DNA of 64,000 nucleotides from Lachnospiraceae bacterium (GCA_017399685.1 JAFQBM010000028.1:1-64000); one strand, 5' to 3'. Counted from the stretch's first letter, positions 18,172-28,048 are shown. Notes: a model not told the origin generated them from the letters alone. Translations and numbers: made by a program.

Positions 18172-20199
18172 ATGAATTCCATTGAAGTGTTAGACTCTCA
18201 AACCATAAATAAAATAGCAGCAGGAGAAGTAGTGGAGCGACCTGCCTCTGTAGTAAAAGAACTAGTGGAAAATTCCGTTGACTCTTTTGCTACTGCCATC
18301 ACTGTGGAAATTAAAGAGGGAGGTATCTCTTTTATCCGGGTAACCGATAATGGAAGCGGTATTGCAAAAAATGAAATTAAAAAAGCTTTTTATCGTCATG
18401 CCACCAGTAAAATACGAACTGAAGAAGACCTTATTACCATTGCTTCTTTAGGATTTCGTGGTGAGGCTCTATCTAGTATTGCCTCTGTTTCCCAGATTGA
18501 ATTGATTACGAAAGAAAAAGAGTGTTTAACAGGAGTTCGCTATTGTATCGAAGGTGGAGTAGAAAAATCAATGGAGGAAATTGGTTGTCCGGATGGAACT
18601 ACTTTTTTGGTTCGGAATCTTTTTTATAATACGCCTGCCCGTAAGAAGTTTTTAAAAACACCCCAGACGGAGGGAAGTTATATTGGGGACTGGATGAACC
18701 ATGTTGCCCTTTCTCATCCTGAAATTTCGTTTCAGTTTATTGTAAATGGACAGACAAAATTATTTACCAATGGAAACGGCAATTTACTGGATGTTATCTA
18801 TCAGATATATGGAAAAGAGATTGCATCTAATATTATTCCCATTGAAAAATCCATACAGGATATTAAAATTACAGGATTTATTGGAAAACCACATATTTGC
18901 AGAGGAAACCGCACTTATGAAACTTATTTTTTGAATCATCGCTACATTAAGAGTAAAGTAATTACGGCAGCTGTTGAAGAAGCTTATAAATCCTTTGTAA
19001 CCTTGCATAAATATCCTTTTCTAGTCATAAATATCGAAATGCTTCCTGCCAATGTAGATGTGAATGTACATCCTACCAAGATGGAAGTAAGATTTAAGAA
19101 AGAGGATGAAATTTATTCCTTTTTAGTAGAAGAAATCAAGAAAACGCTTCTTCAAAAAGAATTAATTCCAAATGTGACATTAGGAAAAGAAACAAGAAAA
19201 ACACAGGATGAAAATCCATTAAAAAAGGCTTCTATAGAGAAATTACCAGAACCTTTTGAAATGAAACGAAAAAAAGAGCTAGAAGAAAAACGAAAGAAAG
19301 AAGCTGAAGAAAAACAAAAAAAAGAATTTGAAGATGTTAGTTCCCTGGAAGTAATTTCAGATTCAAATACAATTTCAGATTCAAATACAAAAAAGACATT
19401 GGAAGTGAAAGAAACTGCCACTTATGGAAATAATGAGAATAAAGTTTCCACTTCAAATGTAAATTCCGATATACTGAAAGAAGAAACAACAAAGAAACCT
19501 AACCAAATTGTTTCTAATCATACTGCAATAGCTTCTTCTGATATCCCAAAGAAAGAAACAGAAAAACCAGCAACAGAGCAAATGACTTTATTTGATGTGA
19601 AATTGCTGTCAGAAGAGGCAAAACCAAAGCATCGTCTGATTGGACAGTTATTTTCTACTTATTGGCTCATTGAGTATGAAGATAAATTTTTCATGATGGA
19701 TCAGCATGCCGCTCATGAAAAGGTAATGTTCGAAACCTTTATGGCTCAATTTAAGAATAAAGAATTTCTCCAACAAAGATTAGAACCTCCTATGGTAATT
19801 TCTTTGACACCAAAGGAAATTGATATTATCCATCGATATATGGATACTTTTTTCCAACTTGGATTTGTAGTGGAGGAATTCGGGGGTAACGAATATGTAG
19901 TTCGTGCGGTTCCAAGTAATATGTATCAGTTAAATGACAAACAGTTATTTCTTGCCTTACTGGATTCTTTAGTAGAAGATACCGGAAAAAATACTCCGGA
20001 TTTAGTCTTTTATAAAATTGCCACCATGGCTTGTAAGGCAGCAGTAAAGGGAAATCAGAAATTATCTTTTGCAGAGGCAGATCAGTTAGTAACGGATTTA
20101 TTAAAGCTGGAAAACCCTTACACCTGCCCTCATGGCAGACCTACCATTGTTTCCATGACAAAATCTGATATAGAAAGGAAATTTAAGCGTATAATATAA
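18172..20199 (+). CDS. mutL: DNA mismatch repair protein MutL with endonuclease motif
   Basis: The 675-residue MutL has the GHKL ATPase N-terminus (KIAAGEVVERPASVVKELVENS, DNGSGI, GFRGEALSSIASV) and a C-terminal dimerisation domain. The latter carries DQHAAHEKVMFE, which fits the DQHA(x)2E(x)4E metal-binding motif of nicking MutL proteins. The linker between them (about residues 335-480) is a low-complexity Lys/Glu tract with an exact 6-codon duplication. ATG 18172 lies 9 nt after AAAGGA, better than the GTG at 18166. Its stop overlaps the miaA start by one base (TAATG). Confidence 0.96.
   Translation: MNSIEVLDSQTINKIAAGEVVERPASVVKELVENSVDSFATAITVEIKEGGISFIRVTDNGSGIAKNEIKKAFYRHATSKIRTEEDLITIASLGFRGEALSSIASVSQIELITKEKECLTGVRYCIEGGVEKSMEEIGCPDGTTFLVRNLFYNTPARKKFLKTPQTEGSYIGDWMNHVALSHPEISFQFIVNGQTKLFTNGNGNLLDVIYQIYGKEIASNIIPIEKSIQDIKITGFIGKPHICRGNRTYETYFLNHRYIKSKVITAAVEEAYKSFVTLHKYPFLVINIEMLPANVDVNVHPTKMEVRFKKEDEIYSFLVEEIKKTLLQKELIPNVTLGKETRKTQDENPLKKASIEKLPEPFEMKRKKELEEKRKKEAEEKQKKEFEDVSSLEVISDSNTISDSNTKKTLEVKETATYGNNENKVSTSNVNSDILKEETTKKPNQIVSNHTAIASSDIPKKETEKPATEQMTLFDVKLLSEEAKPKHRLIGQLFSTYWLIEYEDKFFMMDQHAAHEKVMFETFMAQFKNKEFLQQRLEPPMVISLTPKEIDIIHRYMDTFFQLGFVVEEFGGNEYVVRAVPSNMYQLNDKQLFLALLDSLVEDTGKNTPDLVFYKIATMACKAAVKGNQKLSFAEADQLVTDLLKLENPYTCPHGRPTIVSMTKSDIERKFKRII
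19353..19388 (+). repeat. exact 18-bp tandem duplication inside the mutL linker
   Basis: Two identical copies of an 18-bp unit (19353-19370 and 19371-19388) encode ISDSNT twice in the disordered linker. The frame is preserved. Such units are prone to slippage, which would alter linker length only. Confidence 0.85.
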
Positions 20200-21140
20200 T
20201 GAAACAGCCATTGATTATTATTACAGGCCCTACGGCAGTAGGAAAAACAGAAGCGTCTATCTTATTGGCAAAGAAAATAAATGGTGAAATTATTTCAGCG
20301 GATTCCATGCAGGTATATAAAGGAATGGACATTGGTACAGCTAAGATTACGAAAGAAGAAATGATGGGAGTGCCACATCATTTAATTGATATTTTATCCC
20401 CGGAACAGGATTTTAATGTATATACCTTTCAGCAACTGGCAAAGGCAGCAGTGGATGATATTTGCAGCAGGGGAAAGATTCCTATTTTAACAGGTGGAAC
20501 CGGATTTTATATTCAGGCATTACTATATGGTATTTCTTTCAAAGAAGAAGCCAATACTTATCGCCTGGAATTGGAAAAATTATTAGAAGAAAAGGGGAAT
20601 TTATACTTACATGCCATGCTGGAAGAAGTAGACTCTGCATCTGCTAACATCATTCATCCTAACAATGTCAAAAGGGTTATTCGTGCTTTAGAGTTTTATC
20701 AGGAAACTGGTGAACCTATTTCAAAACACAATGAAACGGAACGGCAGAAAGAATCTCAATTTCAATCCGCTTATTTTGTACTTAATATGCCAAGAGAACA
20801 GTTATATGAACGAATTAATCTTAGAATCGATAAAATGTTAGCAGATGGACTTGTTCAGGAAGTAACCGCTTTAAAAGAAATGGGACTAAAAAGAGATATG
20901 ACTTCCATGCAGGGAATTGGCTATAAAGAAGTTTTAGATTATTTGAATGGTGAAACTTCATATGAAGAGATGGTATATCTGTTAAAACGGGATACCAGAC
21001 ATTTTGCAAAACGCCAGATTACCTGGTTCAAACGAGAAAAGGACGTCATCTGGATGGATAAAACCAAATATCAGAATTCCTTAGAATTATCCGAAGATTT
21101 GGTACAAATTTCAAAAGAGAAACTTCAAATAGAACAGTAA
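20199..21140 (+). CDS. miaA: tRNA dimethylallyltransferase
   Basis: MiaA transfers the dimethylallyl group from DMAPP to A37 of tRNAs reading UNN codons, the substrate later completed by MiaB. The 313-residue protein has the P-loop GPTAVGKTEASILLAKK, SADSMQVYKGMDIGTAK, GGTGFYIQALLYG and RDTRHFAKRQITWFKRE. The ATG overlaps the mutL TAA, and a Shine-Dalgarno at normal distance is not obvious, so translation is likely coupled to mutL. hfq, which often follows miaA, is not present here. Confidence 0.96.
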   Translation: MKQPLIIITGPTAVGKTEASILLAKKINGEIISADSMQVYKGMDIGTAKITKEEMMGVPHHLIDILSPEQDFNVYTFQQLAKAAVDDICSRGKIPILTGGTGFYIQALLYGISFKEEANTYRLELEKLLEEKGNLYLHAMLEEVDSASANIIHPNNVKRVIRALEFYQETGEPISKHNETERQKESQFQSAYFVLNMPREQLYERINLRIDKMLADGLVQEVTALKEMGLKRDMTSMQGIGYKEVLDYLNGETSYEEMVYLLKRDTRHFAKRQITWFKREKDVIWMDKTKYQNSLELSEDLVQISKEKLQIEQ

Positions 21141-21163
21141 CAAAGAAAAGGAAGGAAAACACA

Positions 21164-22447
21164 ATGGATTCGAAAAAAGCAATGTATGAATCATTAGGTA
21201 TCAGCGAAAAAGTATATGATTTTTGTTCAGAAATAGAAAAAAGTTTAAAAAACAGATTTGAAGAAATCGATTCTATTTGTGAACAAAACCAATTGAAGAT
21301 TATCAAAGCCATGCAGGAGGCAAAGCTTTCAGAAGCACATTTGTCCGGAACCACTGGTTATGGATATAATGATTTGGGAAGAGAAGCCATTGAAAAAATC
21401 TATGCCACGGTATTTAAGACAGAGGACGCTTTGGTGCGTCCGCAGATTACCTGTGGAACCCATGCTTTGCATTTGGCTCTTGCGGCAAATCTACGTCCTG
21501 GCGATGAACTTTTATCGCCAGCGGGAAAACCATATGATACCTTAGAGGAAGTAATAGGAATCAGAGAATCCAGAGGTTCCTTAAAAGAATATGGTATTTC
21601 CTACCGTCAGGTTGACTTGTTGGAAGATGGAAGTTTTAATTATGAAGAAATTAAGAAAGCAATCCATTCCAAAACAAAAATGGTGGCAATTCAACGTTCC
21701 AAAGGTTATCAGACCAGGCCGACGTTCAGTGTAAAAAAGATTGGAGAATTGATTGCTTTTTTACGAAACGAAAAACCGGATTTGATTATTATGGTAGATA
21801 ATTGTTATGGAGAATTTGTAGAGCTTACAGAACCTTCCGAAGTGGGTGCAGATATGGTAGTAGGTTCCCTAATTAAAAATCCTGGCGGTGGACTGGCACC
21901 AATCGGTGGGTATATCTGCGGAAAGAAAGAATACATTGAAAATTGTTCTTACCGACTGACTTCTCCGGGACTTGGAAAAGAAGTTGGTGCAACCCTTGGA
22001 GTAAATGGGCTATTTTTACAAGGATTATTCTTAGCTCCGCAGGTAGTTGCCAGTGCATTAAAAGGTGCTATCTTTGCTGCGAATATTTATGAAAAATTAG
22101 GATACCGGGTAATTCCAAATAGTACAGAAAGCAGACATGATATTATTCAGGCAGTGGAATTTGGCAATCCTGAAGCTGTCATTGCATTTTGTAAAGGAAT
22201 TCAGGCAGCGGCTCCGGTGGACAGCTTCGTGGAGCCGGAACCTTGGGATATGCCGGGATATGACAGTCAGGTCATAATGGCAGCAGGTGCTTTTGTATCC
22301 GGTTCTTCCATTGAACTTAGTGCAGACGCGCCGATTAAACCTCCTTATGCCGTTTATTTTCAGGGTGGATTAACCTATCCTCATGCAAAATTCGGCATTA
22401 TGATGAGTTTGCAAAAAGTAATGGAAGTATCTGATTTCTCCATTTAA
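21164..22447 (+). CDS. methionine gamma-lyase-like PLP enzyme (YnbB, aluminum-resistance family)
   Basis: The 427-residue protein belongs to COG4100, formerly called aluminum resistance proteins, now grouped with cystathionine/methionine gamma-lyases of PLP fold type I. The likely Schiff-base lysine is in VGSLIKNPGGGLAP at about residue 240; GTHALHLALAANLRPGDELL and DNCYGEFVEL are further conserved segments. The substrate in this family is not firmly known. A location directly after miaA is conserved in Clostridia and Bacilli (ynbB). A perfect hairpin follows the stop. Confidence 0.85.
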   Translation: MDSKKAMYESLGISEKVYDFCSEIEKSLKNRFEEIDSICEQNQLKIIKAMQEAKLSEAHLSGTTGYGYNDLGREAIEKIYATVFKTEDALVRPQITCGTHALHLALAANLRPGDELLSPAGKPYDTLEEVIGIRESRGSLKEYGISYRQVDLLEDGSFNYEEIKKAIHSKTKMVAIQRSKGYQTRPTFSVKKIGELIAFLRNEKPDLIIMVDNCYGEFVELTEPSEVGADMVVGSLIKNPGGGLAPIGGYICGKKEYIENCSYRLTSPGLGKEVGATLGVNGLFLQGLFLAPQVVASALKGAIFAANIYEKLGYRVIPNSTESRHDIIQAVEFGNPEAVIAFCKGIQAAAPVDSFVEPEPWDMPGYDSQVIMAAGAFVSGSSIELSADAPIKPPYAVYFQGGLTYPHAKFGIMMSLQKVMEVSDFSI

Positions 22448-22468
22448 TCGTCATTAAGATACAAAATA

Positions 22469-22503
22469 AGATGATTCATAGTTCAATGACCTCTGAATCA
22501 TCT
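22469..22503 (+). terminator. 10-bp inverted repeat after the YnbB-like gene
   Basis: AGATGATTCA (22469-22478) and TGAATCATCT (22494-22503) are perfect complements with a 15-nt loop. No U-tract follows, so efficiency as an intrinsic terminator is doubtful; it may stabilise a 3' end. Confidence 0.45.
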
Positions 22504-22604
22504 CCGATAAATTTAATACTATACAAAAAAAATGATTTGTGCTAAACTCAAACTAGTTTAGTGGTATGTGTTCTAAGTACAGAGAAACGAGGGATGAATA
22601 AGCT

Positions 22605-22865
22605 ATGGCTTCAACAAGTGGAAAAAATAATTGGGCATGTTTCCTAATGATGCTTTCCGGCATTGTGTTAGGTGGATTTATTGGATATTTAACAAAAGAT
22701 ATCAGTTTTTTAAGCTGGTTAAATTACGGACAAAGTTTTGGACTGGATCAGCCGGTAGTATTAAATCTTGGAATCATGGTATTGACCTTTGGTCTTACCA
22801 TAAAGATTTCTGTTGCCAGTATCATTGGAGTTGTGATTGCAATTATCCTTTATAAGAAGCTTTAA
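22605..22865 (+). CDS. DUF4321 membrane protein
   Basis: The 86-residue protein has two hydrophobic helices (about residues 11-28 and 50-83) and matches DUF4321, a small membrane family of Clostridia. It has a typical ISFLSWLNYGQSFGLD segment between the helices. The gene is regularly found just before radC/mreBCD, which suggests but does not prove a link to envelope growth. Function is unknown. The 157-nt gap upstream contains an imperfect dyad (CTAAAC...GTTTAG) near 22541-22561. Confidence 0.8.
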   Translation: MASTSGKNNWACFLMMLSGIVLGGFIGYLTKDISFLSWLNYGQSFGLDQPVVLNLGIMVLTFGLTIKISVASIIGVVIAIILYKKL

Positions 22866-22885
22866 TATTCTCCCGTTGGAGGACT

Positions 22886-23578
22886 ATGAACAAAATTAAT
22901 ACAAATCAATTACCCATCTGGGAACAACCTTATGAAAAATGTGAAAAATACGGGGTGACTGCTCTTAGTGATGTAGATTTATTAGCAGTCATTATTAGGA
23001 GTGGCACAAGGGAATTGAATTCTATCGATTTAGCCAGAAAACTGCTAAGCAGTCACCCAATTCATAAAGGATTGCTTGGGCTTTCCCGTTTATCTTTAGA
23101 GGAATTAATGGAAATCAAAGGCATCGGAAAAGTAAAAGCAATTCAGATTCTCTGTATTTTGGAATTATCCAAACGACTTTCCAAGCGGAATTTCGAAACG
23201 TTTCTTACATTGGATTCTCCCAAAAGTATTGCAGATTATTTTATGGAGGAAATGCGTCATTTAGAAAGAGAAGTCATTGTTCTTTTAGTCTTTAATGGAA
23301 AACATAGATTAATAAAATCCATTCCCATTTCCCAGGGGACTGTAAATTCCTCCATAACTACTCCTCGGGAAATTTTAACTTTGGCATTACGTTATGAAGC
23401 AGTATACATTGTCCTGCTTCATAATCACCCTTCAGGAGATGCCACAGAAAGCAGCAGTGACTTAAAATTTACCAAGGATATTCAAAATGCCTGTAAATTA
23501 ATTGGAATTGAGTTATCCGACCATATTATTATTGGTGATCATTGTTACACCAGTTTAAAAGAAAAAGGATATTTATAA
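22886..23578 (+). CDS. radC: RadC family JAB-domain protein
   Basis: The 230-residue protein has an N-terminal helix-hairpin-helix region (LMEIKGIGKVKAIQI) and a C-terminal MPN/JAB metal-binding domain with LLHNHPSGDATESSSD. The family was named for a supposed repair role that has been withdrawn for E. coli; its activity is not established. In Firmicutes radC usually precedes mreB; here the next gene, 19 nt on, is mreC. Confidence 0.93.
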   Translation: MNKINTNQLPIWEQPYEKCEKYGVTALSDVDLLAVIIRSGTRELNSIDLARKLLSSHPIHKGLLGLSRLSLEELMEIKGIGKVKAIQILCILELSKRLSKRNFETFLTLDSPKSIADYFMEEMRHLEREVIVLLVFNGKHRLIKSIPISQGTVNSSITTPREILTLALRYEAVYIVLLHNHPSGDATESSSDLKFTKDIQNACKLIGIELSDHIIIGDHCYTSLKEKGYL

Positions 23579-23597
23579 GGGAAAATGAGGGATTATT

Positions 23598-24443
23598 ATG
23601 CAAGAAGAAAAATTTGAAATCCCACATAAATATTTGTTATGTGGGATTACCATATTATGTTTTTTATTTATCCTAATATCAATGCTGTTTGAAAACAGTT
23701 TTAGTTTCTGCCGGGCTATTACAGATAAAACCATTGCACCTATGCAAAAAGGCATTACAAAAGTATGCGATTTTGTGCAGGAAAAAATAGATGTATGGGA
23801 AGACATGCAGGACTTAAAAAGTGAAAATGAGGCTTTAAAACAGCAAGTAGAACAACTTAATTTAGAAAATAAAATTTATATGGAAGAACAGTTGGAACTG
23901 GAACGATTAAGAGAACTTTATCAATTAGACGACCAGTATCAGGACTATGAAAAGGTAGGGGCCAGAGTAATCGGAACAAGTTCCATGAACTGGTTTGATA
24001 ATTTTGTTATCGATAAAGGTTCTAATGACGGAATTGCCGTTGATATGAATGTAATTTGTGGAAATGGTCTGGTTGGTATTGTAACAGATGTTGGACCGGA
24101 TACTGCTGTGGTTCGTTCTATTATTGATGATGCCAGTAATGTCAGTGCTATTTTTCTAAACAGTGACAAACTTTGTATTGTTCAGGGGGATGCAAAGTCT
24201 ATCGCTGATGGATATATAAAAGTATTGAACATTCCAAAAGAAGTAGAAGTAAATGAGGGGGATGAGTTAGTAACTTCTAGTGTTAGTGATAAGTTCCTTC
24301 CTGGAATTACCATTGGATATGTGGAGGAAATTACAGTAGATTCAAACAACCTGACAAAATCTGCAAAGTTATATCCGGCAGTTGATTTTGAAAACATTCA
24401 TGAAGTACTAGTAATTACGCAGTTAAAACAGAGTGGAGAGTAA
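23598..24443 (+). CDS. mreC: rod-shape-determining protein MreC
   Basis: MreC is a bitopic membrane protein that links the MreB/RodA elongasome to class B PBPs outside the membrane. The 281-residue product has a transmembrane helix at about residues 12-31, a coiled coil (about 60-105, with the heptads QDLKSENEALKQQVEQL) and the beta-barrel domain carrying VIDKGSNDGIAVDMNVI and GLVGIV. It is followed by mreD after 7 nt. An mreB gene would be expected upstream and is not there. Confidence 0.95.
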   Translation: MQEEKFEIPHKYLLCGITILCFLFILISMLFENSFSFCRAITDKTIAPMQKGITKVCDFVQEKIDVWEDMQDLKSENEALKQQVEQLNLENKIYMEEQLELERLRELYQLDDQYQDYEKVGARVIGTSSMNWFDNFVIDKGSNDGIAVDMNVICGNGLVGIVTDVGPDTAVVRSIIDDASNVSAIFLNSDKLCIVQGDAKSIADGYIKVLNIPKEVEVNEGDELVTSSVSDKFLPGITIGYVEEITVDSNNLTKSAKLYPAVDFENIHEVLVITQLKQSGE

Positions 24444-24450
24444 AGTTAAA

Positions 24451-24969
24451 ATGGTAAAAATTAAAAAAATGCTTATTTTAATATTGTGTATTTTAGTATG
24501 TTTCTTAATTCAGACATCTTTACTTCCTTATTTTTCCCTTGCCGGAATAGTACCCAATGTTATGCTGATTTTGGTGGTTTCCTATGCATACATTGTTGGA
24601 CAAAAAGAAGGAATGCTTTTGGGGTTTTTTGTTGGTTTCTTAATGGATTTGTTTTGTGGGGAATTGATTGGACCATATGCGTTGTTTTACACATATATTG
24701 GATATTTTAGTGGTTTTTTTCATTTTATTTATTATACAGAAATCATTATTTTACCACTGATTTTAATTGTAGGTCTGGATTTTGTATTTAATATGGGAAT
24801 TTATGTTATGTTCTTTTTACTAAGAAATCGATTGGATTTTGGTTTCTATTTTTCCCATATTATTGTTCCGGAGATGATTTATACCTTAGCTGTAGGAGTG
24901 TTTTTATATAAGCTGCTTCATATGGTACTTGGGCATACGAAACCAGAAATAAGTGAAGGGGGAATGTAG
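24451..24969 (+). CDS. mreD: rod-shape-determining protein MreD
   Basis: The 172-residue hydrophobic protein has five to six predicted transmembrane helices and the MreD layout (LPYFSLAGIVPNVMLILVVS, then GFFVGFLMDLFCG). It completes the MreCD membrane pair of the cell-elongation complex. ATG 24451 is chosen, 10 nt after GGAGAG; an upstream in-frame GTG at 24433 would overlap mreC and has no better site. The PBP2 start follows 2 nt after the stop. Confidence 0.92.
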   Translation: MVKIKKMLILILCILVCFLIQTSLLPYFSLAGIVPNVMLILVVSYAYIVGQKEGMLLGFFVGFLMDLFCGELIGPYALFYTYIGYFSGFFHFIYYTEIIILPLILIVGLDFVFNMGIYVMFFLLRNRLDFGFYFSHIIVPEMIYTLAVGVFLYKLLHMVLGHTKPEISEGGM

Positions 24970-24971
24970 GT

Positions 24972-27839
24972 TTGATAAGAGAATTTTTATCAGATTTTTG
25001 GGATTATATAAAAGAGCGTTTCATTCAGTTTGTAACCCATCGTCTCTTTGTTTTTACACTTTTTACCTTCCTTTTGTTTGGAATTTTAGTAGTTCACCTG
25101 TTTCAACTGCAAATTGTAGAAGGTCAGGAACATCTGGATAATTTTAATCTTCGTACCAAAAAAACAGTAACGATTCCAAGTTCAAGAGGCGAAATTCTGG
25201 ATGTCAACGGAAATGTACTGGCTTATAATAAACTGGCATATTCCTTGAAAATAACCTTTGAAGATACCAAAACATTAACAGAAAAAGCCGAATCTGAAGG
25301 AATTTCATTAAATGAGTACGAAAACAAAATGATATATGAACTGATTCAGATTTTGGAGTCTAATGGAGATTATTTGATTTGTGACTTTCCCATTATCGTA
25401 AATTCCAAAGGAAAGCTTGAATTTACACTTTCTGATACCTCTTTGCTTCGATTTAAGAAAGAAGTATATTCCGTAAGCAGCATTGATAATTTAACTGAGG
25501 AACAGGTAAATGCTACGGCAGAAGAAGTCTTTTCTTATCTTGCTTATGGTACCGAAAAGAAAAGTAACTTCGGAATCAGTAAAGATTATAACCTGGAAAT
25601 GGCTTTAAAAATCATGTCAGTTCGATATGAAATATGGCTGAACCGATATAGTCAATATGAGCCTGTCACCATTTCGAAAAATATAAGCGAAGCTTCTATG
25701 GTTAAAATATACGAAAATCAGGCAAATTTCCCAGGGGTAGAAGTAGCGGCAGAATCTATTCGAGTATATAACGACAGTAAATATTTTGCCCATGTCATTG
25801 GATATACAGGAAGCATTTCTGATGAAGAATTAACCACATACAATGAAAATCTTCCTGAAGATTCAAAATATACGTCTTCTGCTATTGTTGGTAAAACAGG
25901 AATCGAAAAGTCTATGGAAGAAACTTTAAGAGGGAAAGACGGAAGTTCTGATTTATGTGTAGATAACCTTGGAAAAATACTATATGTTGAAAATACGGTA
26001 GATTCTGTGGCAGGAAATAATGTTTATCTTACCATTGACTCTGACTTGCAAAAATATTGTTATGATATGTTGGAAGAACATTTGGCTGAAATGTTATTAA
26101 CCTATATTCAAAATACAAAAGCAACCTTTCATTCCGAAACTTCCAAAAAGTACTTTATCCCCATTGATGATGTTTATTTTGCATTGATAAATAATAATAT
26201 CATTCAGATTCAGGATTTCTCAAATGAAGACGCCAGCGAAAATGAAAAAATACTTTATGAGAGTTTTCTTAGTAAACGGGAAAAAGTTTTAAATCAGATT
26301 ACCACAGAATGGAATTCTACGAATACCCTGATTAAAAATCAAACAGAAGAATATCAGGAATATAGTTACTATATCTATGACTTTTTAGTTACCAAAGGAA
26401 TTCTTTATGTTTCTGATAAATCGGATGAAAATTATGTTGCCCTTACCCAAGGTAACATCAGTATTGGAGATTTTATTAAATATGCTATTTCTGCGGGCTG
26501 GATTAAAATATCCGCTTTAGATATTTCCGATGATTATTATGATACCAATGAAATCTATCAGGAAATTATTCATTATCTGAATCGTGCCTTGGTAGATGAT
26601 GTTTATTTCGACAAATTAATTTACCAGTTTATGATAAAATTAAACGAAATCAATATCAAAACTTTATGTTTCACCTTATACGATCAGGGAGTTTTATCTT
26701 TAGAAGATGAGGATTATAGCTTGTTATCTTCAGGAAGTGTAAGTACTTTCGAATTTATCCGCAGGAAAATAGCCAATCTGGAAATCACACCTGCTCAGTT
26801 AGCACTAGACCCTTGTTCCGGTTCTATCGTAATTACAGATGTGAATACTGGTGCTGTAAAAGCCCTGGTTTCTTATCCTAGCTACGATAATAACAGACTG
26901 GTAAATGGTGCTGACGCGGCTTATTTGCAAGCCTTGTTAAACGATCAGACAAAGCCGCTGTATAATCGTGCAACATCCCAAAAAACAGCTCCCGGTTCGA
27001 CCTTTAAAATGATTTCTTCTGTGGCAGGGGTACAGGAAGAGGTAATGGGAATAAATGAGACGGTTTATGACCGGGTTGTTTATACCAAAACAGGTCAGGC
27101 TGCAAAATGCTGGTCATCCAGTTCCCATGGCGATGTAAATATAACATCTGCCATAAAAAATTCCTGCAACTATTATTTTTATGAAGTAGGATTTCGTCTG
27201 GCAACCAAAACCACGGGAGAGTATAATGACGTATTTGGTATTGCATTACTACAAAAATATATTTCTATGTTCGGCTTAGATGAAAATACGGGAATTGAAT
27301 TATCTGAATCAGAGCCTTCTGTAACCGATAAAGACGTGGTACGTTCTGCCATTGGTCAGGGAACCAATAGTTATACCCCGACACAAATTGCGCGATATGT
27401 AACCACTGTGGCAAATAGCGGAGATTTATATGAGCTTACTTTGATTCAAAAAATTGAGTCTAATACAGGAGAAGTAGTTTATGAAAATTCATATGAAGTG
27501 GTTCGTCATCTGGATGTTTCGGATCCATTATGGGATGCCATTCATCTTGGTATGAGACAGGTGGTAGAAAATCTTTCTGTTTTTAGTGGATTCGAAATTA
27601 ATGTAGCCGGTAAAACTGGTACTGCACAGGAAGATAAATCAAGAGCAAATCATGCATTGTTTGTATCTTATGCACCTTACGAATCTCCTGAAATTTCAGT
27701 TACTACCGTTATCCCTTATGGATATTCTTCTTCTAACGCAGCCAGTGTTACTCAGGATGTATATGAATACTATTATAAATTAGGCGAATTTGCACCACAA
27801 AACACGAATCTTCAAGGAGAAAATACGGTAGCAGATTAA
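24972..27839 (+). CDS. penicillin-binding protein 2 (class B transpeptidase) with large insert
   Basis: The elongasome transpeptidase cross-links peptidoglycan during lateral growth. The 955-residue protein has an N-terminal membrane helix (about 24-45), a dimerisation domain (TIPSSRGEILDVNGNVLAYN) and a transpeptidase domain. The latter has the three active-site motifs S676-T-F-K, S731-C-N and K881-T-G. Most PBP2 proteins have 600-750 residues; the excess is a polar, Tyr/Asp/Glu-rich segment at about residues 370-605, between LTIDSDLQKYC and DPCSGSIVI. The start is TTG 24972, 9 nt after AAGGGGG. It lies between mreD and min genes, as in related Clostridia. Confidence 0.93.
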   Translation: MIREFLSDFWDYIKERFIQFVTHRLFVFTLFTFLLFGILVVHLFQLQIVEGQEHLDNFNLRTKKTVTIPSSRGEILDVNGNVLAYNKLAYSLKITFEDTKTLTEKAESEGISLNEYENKMIYELIQILESNGDYLICDFPIIVNSKGKLEFTLSDTSLLRFKKEVYSVSSIDNLTEEQVNATAEEVFSYLAYGTEKKSNFGISKDYNLEMALKIMSVRYEIWLNRYSQYEPVTISKNISEASMVKIYENQANFPGVEVAAESIRVYNDSKYFAHVIGYTGSISDEELTTYNENLPEDSKYTSSAIVGKTGIEKSMEETLRGKDGSSDLCVDNLGKILYVENTVDSVAGNNVYLTIDSDLQKYCYDMLEEHLAEMLLTYIQNTKATFHSETSKKYFIPIDDVYFALINNNIIQIQDFSNEDASENEKILYESFLSKREKVLNQITTEWNSTNTLIKNQTEEYQEYSYYIYDFLVTKGILYVSDKSDENYVALTQGNISIGDFIKYAISAGWIKISALDISDDYYDTNEIYQEIIHYLNRALVDDVYFDKLIYQFMIKLNEINIKTLCFTLYDQGVLSLEDEDYSLLSSGSVSTFEFIRRKIANLEITPAQLALDPCSGSIVITDVNTGAVKALVSYPSYDNNRLVNGADAAYLQALLNDQTKPLYNRATSQKTAPGSTFKMISSVAGVQEEVMGINETVYDRVVYTKTGQAAKCWSSSSHGDVNITSAIKNSCNYYFYEVGFRLATKTTGEYNDVFGIALLQKYISMFGLDENTGIELSESEPSVTDKDVVRSAIGQGTNSYTPTQIARYVTTVANSGDLYELTLIQKIESNTGEVVYENSYEVVRHLDVSDPLWDAIHLGMRQVVENLSVFSGFEINVAGKTGTAQEDKSRANHALFVSYAPYESPEISVTTVIPYGYSSSNAASVTQDVYEYYYKLGEFAPQNTNLQGENTVAD

Positions 27840-27918
27840 ATTCTTCTTTCGATTAAACTCTGAAACGAACTAAAAATTTTCTGTATGAATGCAGACTTTT
27901 CTGCTTTTCTTTACTTCA

Positions 27919-27960
27919 AAAAACTAGCAATTAATTTCAAAGAATTACTTGCTAGTTTTT
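27919..27960 (+). terminator. intrinsic terminator after pbp2
   Basis: AAAAACTAGCAA (27919-27930) pairs perfectly with TTGCTAGTTTTT (27949-27960), an 18-nt loop with partial internal pairing. The last bases of the stem serve as the U-tract. It separates mreCD-pbp2 from the min operon. The remaining bases of the 209-bp gap are AT-rich, with no gene. Confidence 0.85.
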
Positions 27961-28048
27961 AAATATTAGTATATATTTATATAGGTAATCATTTTCGAAT
28001 TTTTATTTCAAAAGATATCTGTGGAAGGAAAACATTATAGGTGAAATC

